From the NCBI RefSeq assembly GCF_030812315.1, contig NZ_JAUSSM010000002.1:310001-374000 (forward strand): a stretch of 64,000 nt of DNA, in the 5' to 3' direction. Every line of letters starts with the position of its first letter. Positions within the stretch are counted from its first letter, which is position 1. The position numbers and the translations under genes are program-made. Positions 10,093 to 19,595 of this stretch are shown piece by piece. The notes below the pieces were generated by a model that worked only from the letters and a program-made list of their open reading frames with translations, searched no databases and was not told the DNA's origin. The DNA comes from Arthrobacter oryzae (GTDB lineage: Bacteria > Actinomycetota > Actinomycetes > Actinomycetales > Micrococcaceae).

Positions 10093-10974
10093 ATGAGTTT
10101 CAATGACAACGTCCAGCTGGATCCGTCCCAGGTCCAGGACCGGCGTGGCATGGGTCGTGGGACCAAGATCGGCGGCGGAATCGGGGGCGGAATCATCCTC
10201 CTGCTGGCCGCCCTGTTTGGGGTCAACCCGCAACTGCTGGAAGGCCTGACGGGGGCGGCGCCGGACCCGCAGAGTCAGGGAAGTGCACCGGCCTGCGAGA
10301 GCGGCGCAGACGCAGACGCCCGCCTCGACTGCCGCATCACCGGAACCGTCAACAGCCTCAATGCCTTCTGGCCGGCTTATCTGGCGCAGTACAACACGGA
10401 GTATCCGCGCCCCACGACGGTGATCTTCAGCCAGGCCACCAACACCGGCTGCGGCGGCGCAACCTCCGACGTCGGTCCGTTCTACTGCCCGGCCGACACC
10501 ACCGCCTACTTCGACCCCGGCTTCTTCCAGGACCTGGTGGACCGTTTCGGCTCGTCCGGCGGCCCGCTGGCCCAGGAATATGTGGTGGCGCATGAATTCG
10601 GCCATCACGTCCAGAATGTCCTGGGCAACCTTGACCGTGCCCAGCAGGATCCGCAGGGCCCCGAATCGGGCGCAGTCCGGGTTGAGCTGCAGGCGGACTG
10701 CTATGCCGGGCTCTGGGTCCGGTACGCCACTACGCAGCAGGATCCCAAGACCGGCCAGCCGTACCTCGAACCGCTCACCCAGCAGGACCTGAACGATGCG
10801 CTGTCCGCGGCATCAGCAGTCGGTGACGACCGCATCCAGGAAGCAGCCACGGGCCGGGTTTCACCGGAGGCCTGGACCCACGGCTCCAGCGCGCAGCGGC
10901 AGAAATGGTTCTACCAGGGCTACCAGACCGGCGACATCAACCAGTGCGACACGTTCAGCGCGCCCACGCTCTAG
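10093..10974 (+). CDS. YpfJ-type neutral zinc metallopeptidase
   Basis: This 293-aa protein has a single N-terminal transmembrane helix (about residues 26-44, rich in Gly then GIILLLAALFGV) and an external catalytic domain. The zinc motif HEFGHH is at about residues 172-177 and a downstream ELQADCYAGLW supplies the further ligand, as in YpfJ/zinicin metallopeptidases. Paired cysteines (TGCGGATSDVGPFYC) suggest a disulphide outside the cell. The start is ATG at 10093 with TATTGT (10081-10086) exactly 6 nt before it, which predicts a leaderless transcript. The substrates of this family are not established. Confidence 0.88.
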   Translation: MSFNDNVQLDPSQVQDRRGMGRGTKIGGGIGGGIILLLAALFGVNPQLLEGLTGAAPDPQSQGSAPACESGADADARLDCRITGTVNSLNAFWPAYLAQYNTEYPRPTTVIFSQATNTGCGGATSDVGPFYCPADTTAYFDPGFFQDLVDRFGSSGGPLAQEYVVAHEFGHHVQNVLGNLDRAQQDPQGPESGAVRVELQADCYAGLWVRYATTQQDPKTGQPYLEPLTQQDLNDALSAASAVGDDRIQEAATGRVSPEAWTHGSSAQRQKWFYQGYQTGDINQCDTFSAPTL

Positions 10975-11094
10975 CTGGATCGGCTGCTCCGTAAGCACCG
11001 TTTTGAGGGCGCAAAAGGGCGCTGGGCCCACGACGGCAGGGTTCCCTGGCCGAACTTGCGAGGCTAGGGGCCGGTGGGGATCAATCGATGAAGT

Positions 11095-11144
11095 TACGAC
11101 GACGGCCGGTCACCTACGCTGGGAGGTAACCGGCCGTCGTCGTA
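11095..11144. terminator. bidirectional hairpin terminator
   Basis: A 16-bp perfect stem joins 11095-11110 (TACGACGACGGCCGGT) with 11129-11144, and the inner ACCT/AGGT bases extend it. It lies between the convergent metallopeptidase and suf genes, about 20 bases from the sufT stop. There is little U tract, which is common in high-GC actinobacteria. Confidence 0.8.
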
Positions 11145-11163
11145 CTCAAGCGGTGAGCGGGGC

Positions 11164-11496
11164 TCAGATATTGAAGCCGAGGGCCCGCATCTGGTCGCGT
11201 CCGTCTTCGGTGATCCGCTCGGGACCCCATGGCGGCATCCAGACCCAGTTCAGCCGCCAGTCGTCCACGACGCCGTCGAGGGCCTTGCCCACCTGCTCCT
11301 CAATGACGTCCGTCAGCGGGCAGGCCGCCGTGGTGAGCGTCATGTCGATCAGCAGGGCGCCGTCGTCGTCCGAGTACTTCAGGCCGTAGAGCAGGCCCAG
11401 GTCAACGATGTTGACGCCAAGCTCGGGGTCAATGACGTCCTTGAGGGCCTCTTCGACATCTTCGAGGCCCGTACGGGCCGCTTTGATTTCGGTCAT
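11164..11496 (-). CDS. sufT: SufT/MIP18-family Fe-S assembly factor (DUF59)
   Basis: This 110-aa DUF59 protein has the family pattern DVIDPELGVNIVDLGLLYGL, then MTLTTAACPLTDVIEEQV with the conserved Cys, and WVWMPPWGPERITEDGRDQM. SufT proteins help maturate Fe-S proteins. It is the last gene of the suf operon, 13 bases after sufC, with an AGGA site before its ATG. In most actinobacterial suf operons sufS and sufU sit between sufC and this gene; here they do not. Confidence 0.9.
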   Translation of the reverse strand: MTEIKAARTGLEDVEEALKDVIDPELGVNIVDLGLLYGLKYSDDDGALLIDMTLTTAACPLTDVIEEQVGKALDGVVDDWRLNWVWMPPWGPERITEDGRDQMRALGFNI

Positions 11497-11509
11497 GGCG
11501 TTGTCCTAA

Positions 11510-12298
<789 letters not shown>

Positions 12299-12399
12299 GT
12301 GTCTTGTTCTCCTCTGCACCGTGCCCTCCGGCGGCGGTGCGGTTTCTCGGCTGAAAGTTTTCTAAAGCGGGGTGCGGAATGCGTTGGTGGCCAGCGCCG

Positions 12400-12759
12400 T
12401 CAGCTGAAGTTCGGGACTTCGGCACCGTTGACAACGTTGGTGACGTCCACGTAGACGTCGTCGCCGTGAACGGCCACGGCAAACACCGGAACGGGGTCAT
12501 AGGCCGGCAGCTGGAGCGGCTGGCCGCTGCGGAGGTCGAACTGGGAGCCGTGGCCCCAGCATTCGATCTTGCAGCCCTCGATCTCCCCCTCGGAGAGTGA
12601 GATGTCCGCGTGCGAGCACGTGTCACCGATGGCGTGGATTTCGCCCATCGAGTCCTTCACGATGGCTACGGGGTAGTCATCGATCAGGATCCGCAGCGCC
12701 TGCTTGAGTTGGATCTCGCTGGCGTTGCAGACAAGCTCGCCTTTTGGCTGGTCAGTCAT
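12400..12759 (-). CDS. Rieske-type [2Fe-2S] protein of the suf operon
   Basis: This 119-aa soluble ferredoxin-like protein has a complete Rieske motif: Cys48-x-His50 and Cys67-x2-His70 (TCSHADIS and CWGHGSQFD), with Arg77 and Gly79 in the following loop. The family is annotated as non-haem Fe-S or nitrite reductase small subunit-like. In actinobacteria such a gene commonly sits inside the suf operon between sufD and sufC, as here. Its job is probably electron transfer to assembly or to a dependent enzyme, which is inference. It starts at ATG 12759, 34 bases after sufD. Confidence 0.92.
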   Translation of the reverse strand: MTDQPKGELVCNASEIQLKQALRILIDDYPVAIVKDSMGEIHAIGDTCSHADISLSEGEIEGCKIECWGHGSQFDLRSGQPLQLPAYDPVPVFAVAVHGDDVYVDVTNVVNGAEVPNFS

Positions 12760-12793
12760 CTGGTGTAGTCCCTGTGTTCTCTGGTGCTGCGCA

Positions 12794-14080
12794 CTAGTTA
12801 TTCGTGGCCGCGAGTTCGCGCTCAACGGATGCGATGAGGCGCTCTTCGATGGCCGGCACCTTGATGTGCTGGATGATTTCGTGCAGGAATCCACGGACCA
12901 CGAGGCGGCGTGCCACGTCTTCCGGGATACCGCGCGCCATCAGGTAGAACAGGTGCTCGTCGTCCAGGCGGCCGGTGGCACTGGCGTGGCCGGCACCCTT
13001 GATCAGGCCGGTCTCGATTTCGAGGTTCGGAACGGAGTCGGCACGTGCGCCGTCGGTGAGCAGCAGGTTGCGGTTCGCCTCGTAGCTGTCGGTGCCCTCT
13101 GCCTCCTTGCGGATCAGGACGTCACCAACCCAGACGGCGTGCGCGTTGCGGCCCTGGAGCGCGCCCTTGTAGAGGACGTTGGACTTGCAGTTGGCCACTG
13201 CGTGGTCAACGAACAGGCGCTGCTCAAGGTGCTGGCCGGCGTCGGCGAAATACAGGCCGAGCATTTCAACTTCGCCGCCCGGGGCGGTGAACCGTGCCGA
13301 AGGCGTGACACGGACCAGGTCGCCGCCGAGGCTGACCACGATGTGCTTGAACTTGGCGCCGCGGCCGATTTTGGCCTGCTGCGACGAGGCGTGCACGGCG
13401 TCGTCGTTCCATTCCTGGAGCGAGATGACGGAGAGTTCAGCGCCGTCCTCAACCACGATTTCCACGTTTTCGGAGACAACCGCGCTGCCCTGGTGGTCCA
13501 GGACCACAACGGACTTGGAGAACTTCTGCGCAACGATCACGAGGTGCTGCGCGGACGCGTCCGTTCCCTGGCCGGTCAGGACAACGTTGATCTCGCCGTC
13601 CGACTCGAACTCTGCGGGCACGGTGATGACCGTTGCCTCGCCGAAGTTTTCCCAGGCGTTGGCGGACACGCGGTCCTCGGGGATCGCGGCGGAGCCGATG
13701 CGCTTGTCATCGCGGCCAACGGTTTCAACCGTGACGGCGTCAGGTGCGGTGACGCTGACGGCGGGAGCCGTGCCGTTGAGGACAGCCGAGTGGAGTCCTC
13801 GCAGGCGCTTGAGCGGAGTGAACCGCCAGTCTTCCTCCATGCCCGTCAGCGGCTTGAAGTCCGCCAGCTTGTAGGAGGTCAGGCGGCCGGCGCGTGAGCT
13901 GTCCGGAATGCCGACGCCGCCGCCGTGGGAGTGGCTCTTGACGGCCTCTCCCGCGAGCGGTGCCTTTGAACCGGCGGCGTTGATGGGTGAAAGGCTCTCG
14001 CCTTCCTCGGTGAAGCCGTTGATGAACGGCTGGGCTGACGGCGCGCCGATGCGGGCCTTTTCAGTAGTGATGTCAGTCAT
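12794..14080 (-). CDS. sufD: SufD Fe-S scaffold subunit
   Basis: SufD (428 aa) pairs with SufB and SufC in the Fe-S scaffold complex. The C-terminal half has the right-handed beta-helix pattern of the SufBD core, with the segments HLEQRLFVDHAVANCKSN, KGALQGRNAHAVWVGDVLI and HASATGRLDDEHLFYLMARG. The first 60 residues are a variable polar leader. Its ATG overlaps the sufB stop by one base (TAATG at 14078-14082), a coupling signal. Family proteins alone have no ATPase; SufC supplies that. Confidence 0.95.
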   Translation of the reverse strand: MTDITTEKARIGAPSAQPFINGFTEEGESLSPINAAGSKAPLAGEAVKSHSHGGGVGIPDSSRAGRLTSYKLADFKPLTGMEEDWRFTPLKRLRGLHSAVLNGTAPAVSVTAPDAVTVETVGRDDKRIGSAAIPEDRVSANAWENFGEATVITVPAEFESDGEINVVLTGQGTDASAQHLVIVAQKFSKSVVVLDHQGSAVVSENVEIVVEDGAELSVISLQEWNDDAVHASSQQAKIGRGAKFKHIVVSLGGDLVRVTPSARFTAPGGEVEMLGLYFADAGQHLEQRLFVDHAVANCKSNVLYKGALQGRNAHAVWVGDVLIRKEAEGTDSYEANRNLLLTDGARADSVPNLEIETGLIKGAGHASATGRLDDEHLFYLMARGIPEDVARRLVVRGFLHEIIQHIKVPAIEERLIASVERELAATNN

Positions 14081-15543
14081 TAACCGACCGATCCTTCCAT
14101 CTGCAGTTCAATCAGTCGGTTCAGCTCGAGGGCGTATTCCATCGGCAGTTCACGGGCAATCGGCTCGATGAAGCCGCGGACGATCATCGCCATGGCCTCG
14201 TCTTCACGCATGCCGCGGGACATCAGGTAGAACAGCTGCTCTTCGCTGACGCGCGAAACAGTCGCCTCGTGTCCCATGACGACGTCATCCTCGCGGATGT
14301 CGATGTACGGGTAGGTGTCCGAACGGCTGATGGTATCCACCAGCAGGGCGTCGCAGCGGACCGTGTTGGCCGAGTGCTTGGCGCCTTCGCGGACCTGGAC
14401 CAGGCCGCGGTACGCCGCGCGGCCGCCGCCGCGGGCAACCGACTTGGAGATGATGGAGCTCTTCGTGTTCGGTGCGATGTGCACCATCTTGGAGCCCGTG
14501 TCCTGGTGCTGGCCTTCGCCGGCGAACGCGATGGACAGGGTTTCACCCTTGGCGTGCTCACCCACGAGGTAGACGGCCGGGTACTTCATGGTCACCTTGG
14601 AGCCGATGTTGCCATCGATCCATTCCATGGTGGCGCCCTCTTCGCAGATGGCGCGCTTGGTGACCAGGTTGTATACGTTGGTGGACCAGTTCTGGATGGT
14701 CGTGTAGCGGACGCGTGCGCCCTTCTTCACGATGATCTCCACAACGGCGGAGTGCAGGGAGTCCGAGGTGTAAATCGGCGCCGTGCAGCCTTCGATGTAG
14801 TGGACGTAGGAGTCCTCGTCGGCGATGATCAGCGTGCGTTCGAACTGGCCCATGTTTTCCGTGTTGATGCGGAAGTAGGCCTGCAGTGGAATATCCACGT
14901 GAACGCCCTTGGGGACGTACACGAAGGAACCGCCTGACCATACGGCCGTGTTCAGCGAAGCGAACTTGTTGTCGCCCACCGGGATGATGGTGCCGAAGTA
15001 CTCCTGGAAGATCTCCGGGTGTTCGCGCAGTGCGGTGTCGGTGTCCAGGAAGATGACGCCCTGGGCTTCGAGGTCCTCGCGGATCTGGTGGTACACAACT
15101 TCGGATTCGTACTGGGCTGCCACGCCGGAAACAAGGCGGCTGCGCTCGGCTTCCGGGATACCCAGCTTCTCGTAGGTGTTCCGGATGTCCTCGGGGAGGT
15201 CTTCCCAGGTTGCAGCCTGCTTCTCAGTGGAGCGCACGAAGTACTTGATGTTGTCGAAGTCGATGCCGGAGAGGTCTGCACCCCAGGTGGGCATGGGCTT
15301 GCGGTCGAAGTACTTCAGGCCCTTGAGCCGAAGGTCGAGCATCCATTCCGGCTCGTTCTTCTTGGCCGAGATGTCCCGGACGACTTCGTCATTGATGCCA
15401 CGACGTGCGTTGGCGCCGACATCGTTCTTGTCGGCCCAGCCGTATTCATAGGTGCCGATACCGTGGAGCTCGGGATTCTTCTCCAGAATCTCCGAAATCA
15501 CAGTAGTCTCAGCAACCTTGTTCTCTGATAGTTGGTCCGTCAT
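14080..15543 (-). CDS. sufB: SufB Fe-S scaffold subunit
   Basis: SufB (487 aa) is the main scaffold for cluster building. Segments include [63 protein letters not shown] and [12 protein letters not shown]. The Cys in GCTAP lies in the central beta-helix region. The start is ATG 15543, which overlaps the sufR stop by one base (TGATG at 15541-15545) and has AAAGG just upstream; a GTG at 15546 is also in frame. Together with sufD, the Rieske gene and sufC this is a single leftward operon. Confidence 0.96.
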   Translation of the reverse strand: MTDQLSENKVAETTVISEILEKNPELHGIGTYEYGWADKNDVGANARRGINDEVVRDISAKKNEPEWMLDLRLKGLKYFDRKPMPTWGADLSGIDFDNIKYFVRSTEKQAATWEDLPEDIRNTYEKLGIPEAERSRLVSGVAAQYESEVVYHQIREDLEAQGVIFLDTDTALREHPEIFQEYFGTIIPVGDNKFASLNTAVWSGGSFVYVPKGVHVDIPLQAYFRINTENMGQFERTLIIADEDSYVHYIEGCTAPIYTSDSLHSAVVEIIVKKGARVRYTTIQNWSTNVYNLVTKRAICEEGATMEWIDGNIGSKVTMKYPAVYLVGEHAKGETLSIAFAGEGQHQDTGSKMVHIAPNTKSSIISKSVARGGGRAAYRGLVQVREGAKHSANTVRCDALLVDTISRSDTYPYIDIREDDVVMGHEATVSRVSEEQLFYLMSRGMREDEAMAMIVRGFIEPIARELPMEYALELNRLIELQMEGSVG

Positions 15544-16388
15544 CACGGCCTTTCTTGCAGATGGTTGGATACTTCGCCCAGGCTGTCCGTGGTGTGTCCG
15601 GGACCGTCAGGCCCCTTGGCGGCCGGACGGCCTGTAGGTATATGGGTGGTGCAGACGTGCCCGCCGCGTGCCAGCGTGGACAGCCTGCGCACATCGACGC
15701 CGACGAGCCGGGAGAATACCTCGGTCTCGACGTCGCAGAAGACCGGGAACTTAGTGGCCAGCTGCTGGATGGGGCAGTGCCCCTGGCACAGCTGGACGCT
15801 GGAAAGCGCTGCGGGGAGCGGCGCTTTGGCTTCAATGGAGGCAGCGGAGGCCACGAACCCGTCACGGCTCAGCGCTGCAGACAGTGCCTGCGCCCGTGCG
15901 GTGATATCCGGTCCGGCAGCGTCGATCTCCGGCGCGTACCGGCGTTCCATGTCCGCAAAGCGTTCGACGGCGAACTCCCGGACCGCGTCGGGTCCGGCGA
16001 TCTCGCCCAGGCGCTGCAGGGCCAGACCGGCAATATCAAGGTAGTCGTCACCGAGCGATGACTGGCCCTGGGAGCTGAGGACGTAGCGACGGGCCGGGCG
16101 TCCAGCGCCGGCACCGGCCTTTGCCACACGCTTGACTTCGATCACGCCGGTGCGCGACAAGTGGTCCAGGTGGCGGCGCACGGCTGCGGGAGTGAAGCCC
16201 AGCAGGTCACCGAGCTCGGCGGCGCTGACCGGCCCGTGCTCCAGCACGGCGCTCAGTACGCGGTCCCGCGTGCGCTCGTCCGAGTCGGCGGCGGCCACGT
16301 GGGGCGCCGCCGTCGACGGCCGGAACGAACCGGCGGCGCCAGCGGGCGCGTCGGACCCGGTTCGGGGCGCAGAAAGTCGAGTGCTCAT
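15543..16388 (-). CDS. sufR: SufR-type Fe-S-sensing repressor
   Basis: This 281-aa protein has an N-terminal winged helix (about residues 40-105: [18 protein letters not shown], then [18 protein letters not shown]) and a C-terminal sensor region with Cys201, Cys205, Cys218 and Cys246 ([22 protein letters not shown]), which likely bind an Fe-S cluster. SufR proteins repress suf operons when clusters are plentiful. It is the first gene of the operon, coupled to sufB. The start I chose is ATG 16388; GTG 16397 is also in frame. A perfect palindrome at 16445-16457 is a candidate binding site. Confidence 0.92.
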   Translation of the reverse strand: MSTRLSAPRTGSDAPAGAAGSFRPSTAAPHVAAADSDERTRDRVLSAVLEHGPVSAAELGDLLGFTPAAVRRHLDHLSRTGVIEVKRVAKAGAGAGRPARRYVLSSQGQSSLGDDYLDIAGLALQRLGEIAGPDAVREFAVERFADMERRYAPEIDAAGPDITARAQALSAALSRDGFVASAASIEAKAPLPAALSSVQLCQGHCPIQQLATKFPVFCDVETEVFSRLVGVDVRRLSTLARGGHVCTTHIPTGRPAAKGPDGPGHTTDSLGEVSNHLQERP

Positions 16389-16444
16389 GGAATACACAAC
16401 ACAATCATGTCGTAATTTACTCCCACGTACCAGTAAGGTGAGGC

Positions 16445-16457
16445 TGACCTACGGTCA
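16445..16457. promoter_or_regulatory. candidate SufR operator, TGACC-N3-GGTCA
   Basis: A 13-bp perfect palindrome (TGACCTACGGTCA) is in the 114-base region shared by sufR (leftward) and an ABC transporter operon (rightward). It lies 57 bases upstream of the sufR ATG and 46 bases upstream of the transporter GTG. The position fits a repressor site for either or both; the assignment to SufR is inference. Confidence 0.5.
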
Positions 16458-16490
16458 CATCCGGGGCGGTGCCGTGCGTACTACATCGCG

Positions 16491-16505
16491 TAGAATGCTT
16501 TGGTG
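16491..16505 (+). promoter_or_regulatory. -10 TAGAAT and leaderless GTG start
   Basis: TAGAAT at 16491-16496 is followed by 6 nt and then GTG at 16503, the usual distance from -10 to the transcription start. No -35 or ribosome site is visible. A leaderless start for the ABC ATPase is the simplest reading. Confidence 0.6.
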
Positions 16506-17471
16506 CGATCTCCCGATTCTCCCGTCCTCTCCATCACAGGACTCATTAAGGACGTTGGCCCGCTGGCCTCCCTTGACGGCAAGATGCTCCGGGTGGTCAG
16601 CGGAGTCTCCCTCGCCGCCGAACCCGGACAGGTCACCGCCCTGCTGGGAGCCAACGGCGCCGGCAAGACTACCACCATCGAATGCGCGCAGGGACTGCAG
16701 CGACGGTCCGGCGGGTCGGTTTCCTTGCTTGGCCAGGACCCCGACACCGCAGGCGCTGAGCTCCGGTCCCGCGTAGGCGTCATGCTCCAGGACGGCGGAC
16801 TGCCGCCGTCGGCCCGTCCCATTCCCCTGCTGAAGCATATCGCCGGAATGTACAAGGATCCATGGCCGGTAGATGAGCTGATCGGGCGACTAGGCATCGA
16901 CGCCTTTAGCCGGACCACGGTCCGGCGGCTCTCCGGAGGCCAGCGGCAGCGGCTGGCGCTTGCCGCAGCGCTGGCGGGGAACCCCGAGGTGCTGTTCCTG
17001 GACGAACCCAGCGCGGGCCTGGACCCGCAGTCGCGGCAGCTGGTCTTCGAGCTGATTTCCGAACTGCGGGACGCCGGCATGGGAATCGTCCTGACAACCC
17101 ACCTGATGGACGACGCCCAACGTTTGGCCGACTACGTATACATCATTGACGCCGGCAGGAACGTGGCCGAAGGCACGGTGGCGCAGCTGCTGCAGCGGAA
17201 CATCAGCGCGGACGCCGCCCAGGAACACATCCGGACACTTCTCTTCGAGTCGCGGCCGGGCCTTGATTTCACAGGCGTCCTGCCCGCCACCGTCGACGTC
17301 CGGGAAGCGCGGGCCGGGAGCTACTCCGTGACTGGAGCGCTGACGCCGGAGGACCTGGCTGCGCTGACAGCCTGGTGGGCTGCGCACGGCATTATGCCGG
17401 GCTCCATGAGCCTGGAGGCCCGGAGCCTGGAAGACGTATTTTTGGACATTTCCGGAAGGGAGATCCGATGA
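16503..17471 (+). CDS. ABC transporter ATP-binding protein
   Basis: This 322-aa ABC ATPase has Walker A GANGAGKTT, a Q-loop in MLQDGGLPPSARP, the signature LSGGQRQR, Walker B VLFLDEPSAGLD and the switch His in VLTTHLMDDA. The C-terminal region after residue 225 is a variable beta-rich extension of the CcmA/DrrA type. It is coupled to its permease by ATGA (17468-17471) and precedes ctaA. Mycobacterial sufR neighbours have the same ATPase-permease-ctaA order. The substrate is unknown; a haem or lipid link with the oxidase genes is only suggested by position. Confidence 0.88.
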   Translation: MRSPDSPVLSITGLIKDVGPLASLDGKMLRVVSGVSLAAEPGQVTALLGANGAGKTTTIECAQGLQRRSGGSVSLLGQDPDTAGAELRSRVGVMLQDGGLPPSARPIPLLKHIAGMYKDPWPVDELIGRLGIDAFSRTTVRRLSGGQRQRLALAAALAGNPEVLFLDEPSAGLDPQSRQLVFELISELRDAGMGIVLTTHLMDDAQRLADYVYIIDAGRNVAEGTVAQLLQRNISADAAQEHIRTLLFESRPGLDFTGVLPATVDVREARAGSYSVTGALTPEDLAALTAWWAAHGIMPGSMSLEARSLEDVFLDISGREIR

Positions 17472-18226
17472 GCCGGGTCCTCGGCAGCGCTCCCGCCCCG
17501 TTGCTCCGCCGTATTCTGCTCCAAGGCAAATACGAGGCACTCACGATGCTGCGGAACGGGGAGCAGCTCATCCTCGCCGTCGTCCTGCCTCTGATGGCCC
17601 TGGTTGGCCTGACCGTCACCCCGTTGCTGGACGGACTCGGCGGCACGCGCGTCGATGTTGCGGTGCCCGGCATCCTCGCCCTGTGCGCCATGTCCACCGC
17701 CTTCACCGGCCAGGGCATCTCCACCGGCTTCGACCGCCGCTACGGTGTGCTGCGCTTCCTGTCCACCACTCCCCTGGGCCGGACCGGACTGATCACCGGC
17801 AAGATCCTGGCCGTCCTCGCCGTCCTGCTCCTTCAGGTCCTGGTGGTGGGCGCGGTGGCTTTCGTGCTCGGCTGGCAGCCGACGACGGCGGGCTGGGTTC
17901 CGGCGCTGGCACTCCTGGTCCTGGGGGCGGCAGCCTTTACTGCACTGGGGCTTCTGGTTGCGGGGACTGTCCGGCCGGAGGCGACCCTGGCCATCACCAA
18001 CCTCTTATGGATCCTGCTCGGAGCCCTTGGCGGCATCGTCATCCCCGCGGAACGGCTGCCCGGCCCCGCCCAGGAACTGGTCCACTTCCTGCCTTCCGGG
18101 GCGCTGGGTGAGGCCCTCCGGGATGCTTTCCTCGCAGGCACCTTCAATGGTGGTGCCACCCTTATCCTGCTGCTCTGGACGGCAATTGCCGGCGCAGCAG
18201 CCATCCGTTGGTTCAAGTGGAATTGA
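17468..18226 (+). CDS. ABC-2 type transporter permease
   Basis: This 252-aa membrane protein has about six hydrophobic segments, for instance LILAVVLPLMALVGLTVTPL, VLAVLLLQVLVVGAVAFVLG and ITNLLWILLGALGGIVIP. The last of these ends in the P-x-x-x-LP turn of ABC-2 permeases (IVIPAERLPGPAQELVHFLP). It is coupled to the upstream ATPase and is followed by ctaA seven bases after its stop. Together they make an exporter whose substrate cannot be read from the sequence. Confidence 0.87.
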   Translation: MSRVLGSAPAPLLRRILLQGKYEALTMLRNGEQLILAVVLPLMALVGLTVTPLLDGLGGTRVDVAVPGILALCAMSTAFTGQGISTGFDRRYGVLRFLSTTPLGRTGLITGKILAVLAVLLLQVLVVGAVAFVLGWQPTTAGWVPALALLVLGAAAFTALGLLVAGTVRPEATLAITNLLWILLGALGGIVIPAERLPGPAQELVHFLPSGALGEALRDAFLAGTFNGGATLILLLWTAIAGAAAIRWFKWN

Positions 18227-18233
18227 GAAAACC

Positions 18234-19178
18234 GTGAGTACGGCATCGCGCCTCCCCCAGATCCTCGGACGGATGACGTCCAAACTGCCCGTCACGGTTG
18301 ATGCGACCGTTCGCCGGCTGGCCGTACTGTCGCTCATCGGGCAGACAGTGCTCGTTGTGACCGGCGGGGCCGTCCGCCTTACCGCGTCCGGGCTCGGGTG
18401 CCCCACCTGGCCCCGCTGCACGGATGCGTCCCTGGTCAACACGCCCGAAATGGGCATCCACGGCTTCATCGAGTTCGGAAACCGGCTCCTGACGTTTGCA
18501 CTGGCGGCCATCGCGGCCCTCATGCTGGTCTACTTGTGGAACCTCCGCAAGGAGCGCAAGGACCTCTTCCTCCTGGCGGCGGGCCTGCTGGCGAGCATCC
18601 CGGCCCAGGCCGTCATCGGCGGCATCACGGTGCTCACCCAGCTCAACCCGTGGGTTGTGGGACTCCACTTCCTGGTGTCGATGGCCCTCGTTGTGTTTGC
18701 GACGCTGCTGGTCAACCGGGCCTACGGCCGTACGGGCAAGTTCCCCGCCGTGGCGCTTCCCGCCCTGCCGGGCGCCGCACGGCCGGTGATGACCGCCGTC
18801 GCCCTCTTTTCCGCTTTGGCTGTAACCCTCGGCGTGGTGGTCACCGGGGCCGGCCCGCACGCGGGTGATGCCGAGGCCCCCAGGAACGGACTGGACTGGG
18901 ACCTCTTCTCCCACATCCACGCCGTCCCCGCCTACCTCGTAACGTCCGGCGCCCTCTTCGGAGTGTTCCTCGTGTTCCGGGACCGGATCAAAGGCCCGTT
19001 CCGTATGGCCGTCCTGTTACTGCTGGGAGTCACGCTGCTCCAGGCCGCCATCGGCTTCACCCAGTACTACAACGGCATTCCTGCACTGCTGGTGGGAGCC
19101 CACATGCTGGGAGCCGCGCTGCTCATGAGCGCAGCCACGAACGCCGCGGACGTCGCTCGGTTCAGCCCCGTTAAATAG
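18234..19178 (+). CDS. ctaA: haem A synthase CtaA
   Basis: CtaA (314 aa) oxidises the methyl group of haem o to make haem a for cytochrome aa3 oxidase. About eight membrane helices are visible. Family landmarks are TGGAVRLTASGLGCPTWPRC (conserved Cys pair), HGFIEFGNRLLTF with the first haem-ligand His, LHFLVSMALVV, HIHAVPAYLVTSG and VGAHMLGAALL with further His ligands. The GTG at 18234 follows the ABC permease by seven bases, and its product acts on that of ctaB, which is convergent beyond the repeat array. Other in-frame starts (ATG 18273) are possible. Confidence 0.94.
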   Translation: MSTASRLPQILGRMTSKLPVTVDATVRRLAVLSLIGQTVLVVTGGAVRLTASGLGCPTWPRCTDASLVNTPEMGIHGFIEFGNRLLTFALAAIAALMLVYLWNLRKERKDLFLLAAGLLASIPAQAVIGGITVLTQLNPWVVGLHFLVSMALVVFATLLVNRAYGRTGKFPAVALPALPGAARPVMTAVALFSALAVTLGVVVTGAGPHAGDAEAPRNGLDWDLFSHIHAVPAYLVTSGALFGVFLVFRDRIKGPFRMAVLLLLGVTLLQAAIGFTQYYNGIPALLVGAHMLGAALLMSAATNAADVARFSPVK

Positions 19179-19263
19179 GCGCGGGGCCGTGAAGTCGGAC
19201 GCGTGAAGTAGGACGAAGCCGCTTAGTAGGACACGTTCCGTCAACTAATACAGCCTGCAGACA

Positions 19264-19300
19264 AGCACTCCGGCCCGCAGTTCACAGGGACCGGGGTGCT
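19264..19300 (+). terminator. hairpin terminator of ctaA
   Basis: AGCACTCCGG at 19264-19273 pairs with CCGGGGTGCT at 19291-19300 (one G-T pair), loop 17, followed by TTCTCT. It lies 85 bases after the ctaA stop and fits an intrinsic terminator on the plus strand. Confidence 0.65.
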
Positions 19301-19316
19301 TCTCTGTGCACGTCCA

Positions 19317-19569
19317 ACGCTCTCTCAGTTCCTGCGGGGTTCCCACGGACGCTCTCTCAGATCCTGCGGGGTTCCAACGGACGCTCTCTCAGATTCCGGG
19401 CACACGTCTCCGACGCTCTCTCAGATCCTGCGGTTTAACTGGTAACGCTCCCTCACACGGTATGAAGGAGTGTTACCCGATTCGTTGCGAAAGCTGAGAG
19501 AGCGTTGGCGGTGTTACCCCCGGAAGTGAGAGAGCGTTGGCGGTGTTACCTCCGGAAGTGAGAGAGCGT
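19317..19569. repeat. 32-bp-period tandem repeats in two opposed arms
   Basis: The 11-mer ACGCTCTCTCA starts at 19317, 19349, 19381 and 19413, with a degenerate fifth copy at 19445 (ACGCTCCCTCA): each is exactly 32 bases after the last. Its reverse complement TGAGAGAGCGT starts at 19495, 19527 and 19559, again exactly 32 bases apart. Between the 11-mers lie 21-base segments that are similar but not identical (GATCCTGCGGGG-like on the left; TGGCGGTGTTACC-like, nearly identical twice, on the right). The fifth forward copy also forms a hairpin (GGTAACGCTCC with GGAGTGTTACC, one G-T pair). The array fills the gap between convergent ctaA and ctaB and codes for nothing visible. Confidence 0.93.
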
Positions 19570-19595
19570 CCTGGGAGGCTGAGGGGCGGTTGGTG

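Noticed and set aside
19317..19569. CRISPR array
   Set aside because: The fixed part is only 11 bases, the 21-base segments are similar to each other rather than diverse, the arms are in opposite orientation, and no cas gene is nearby.
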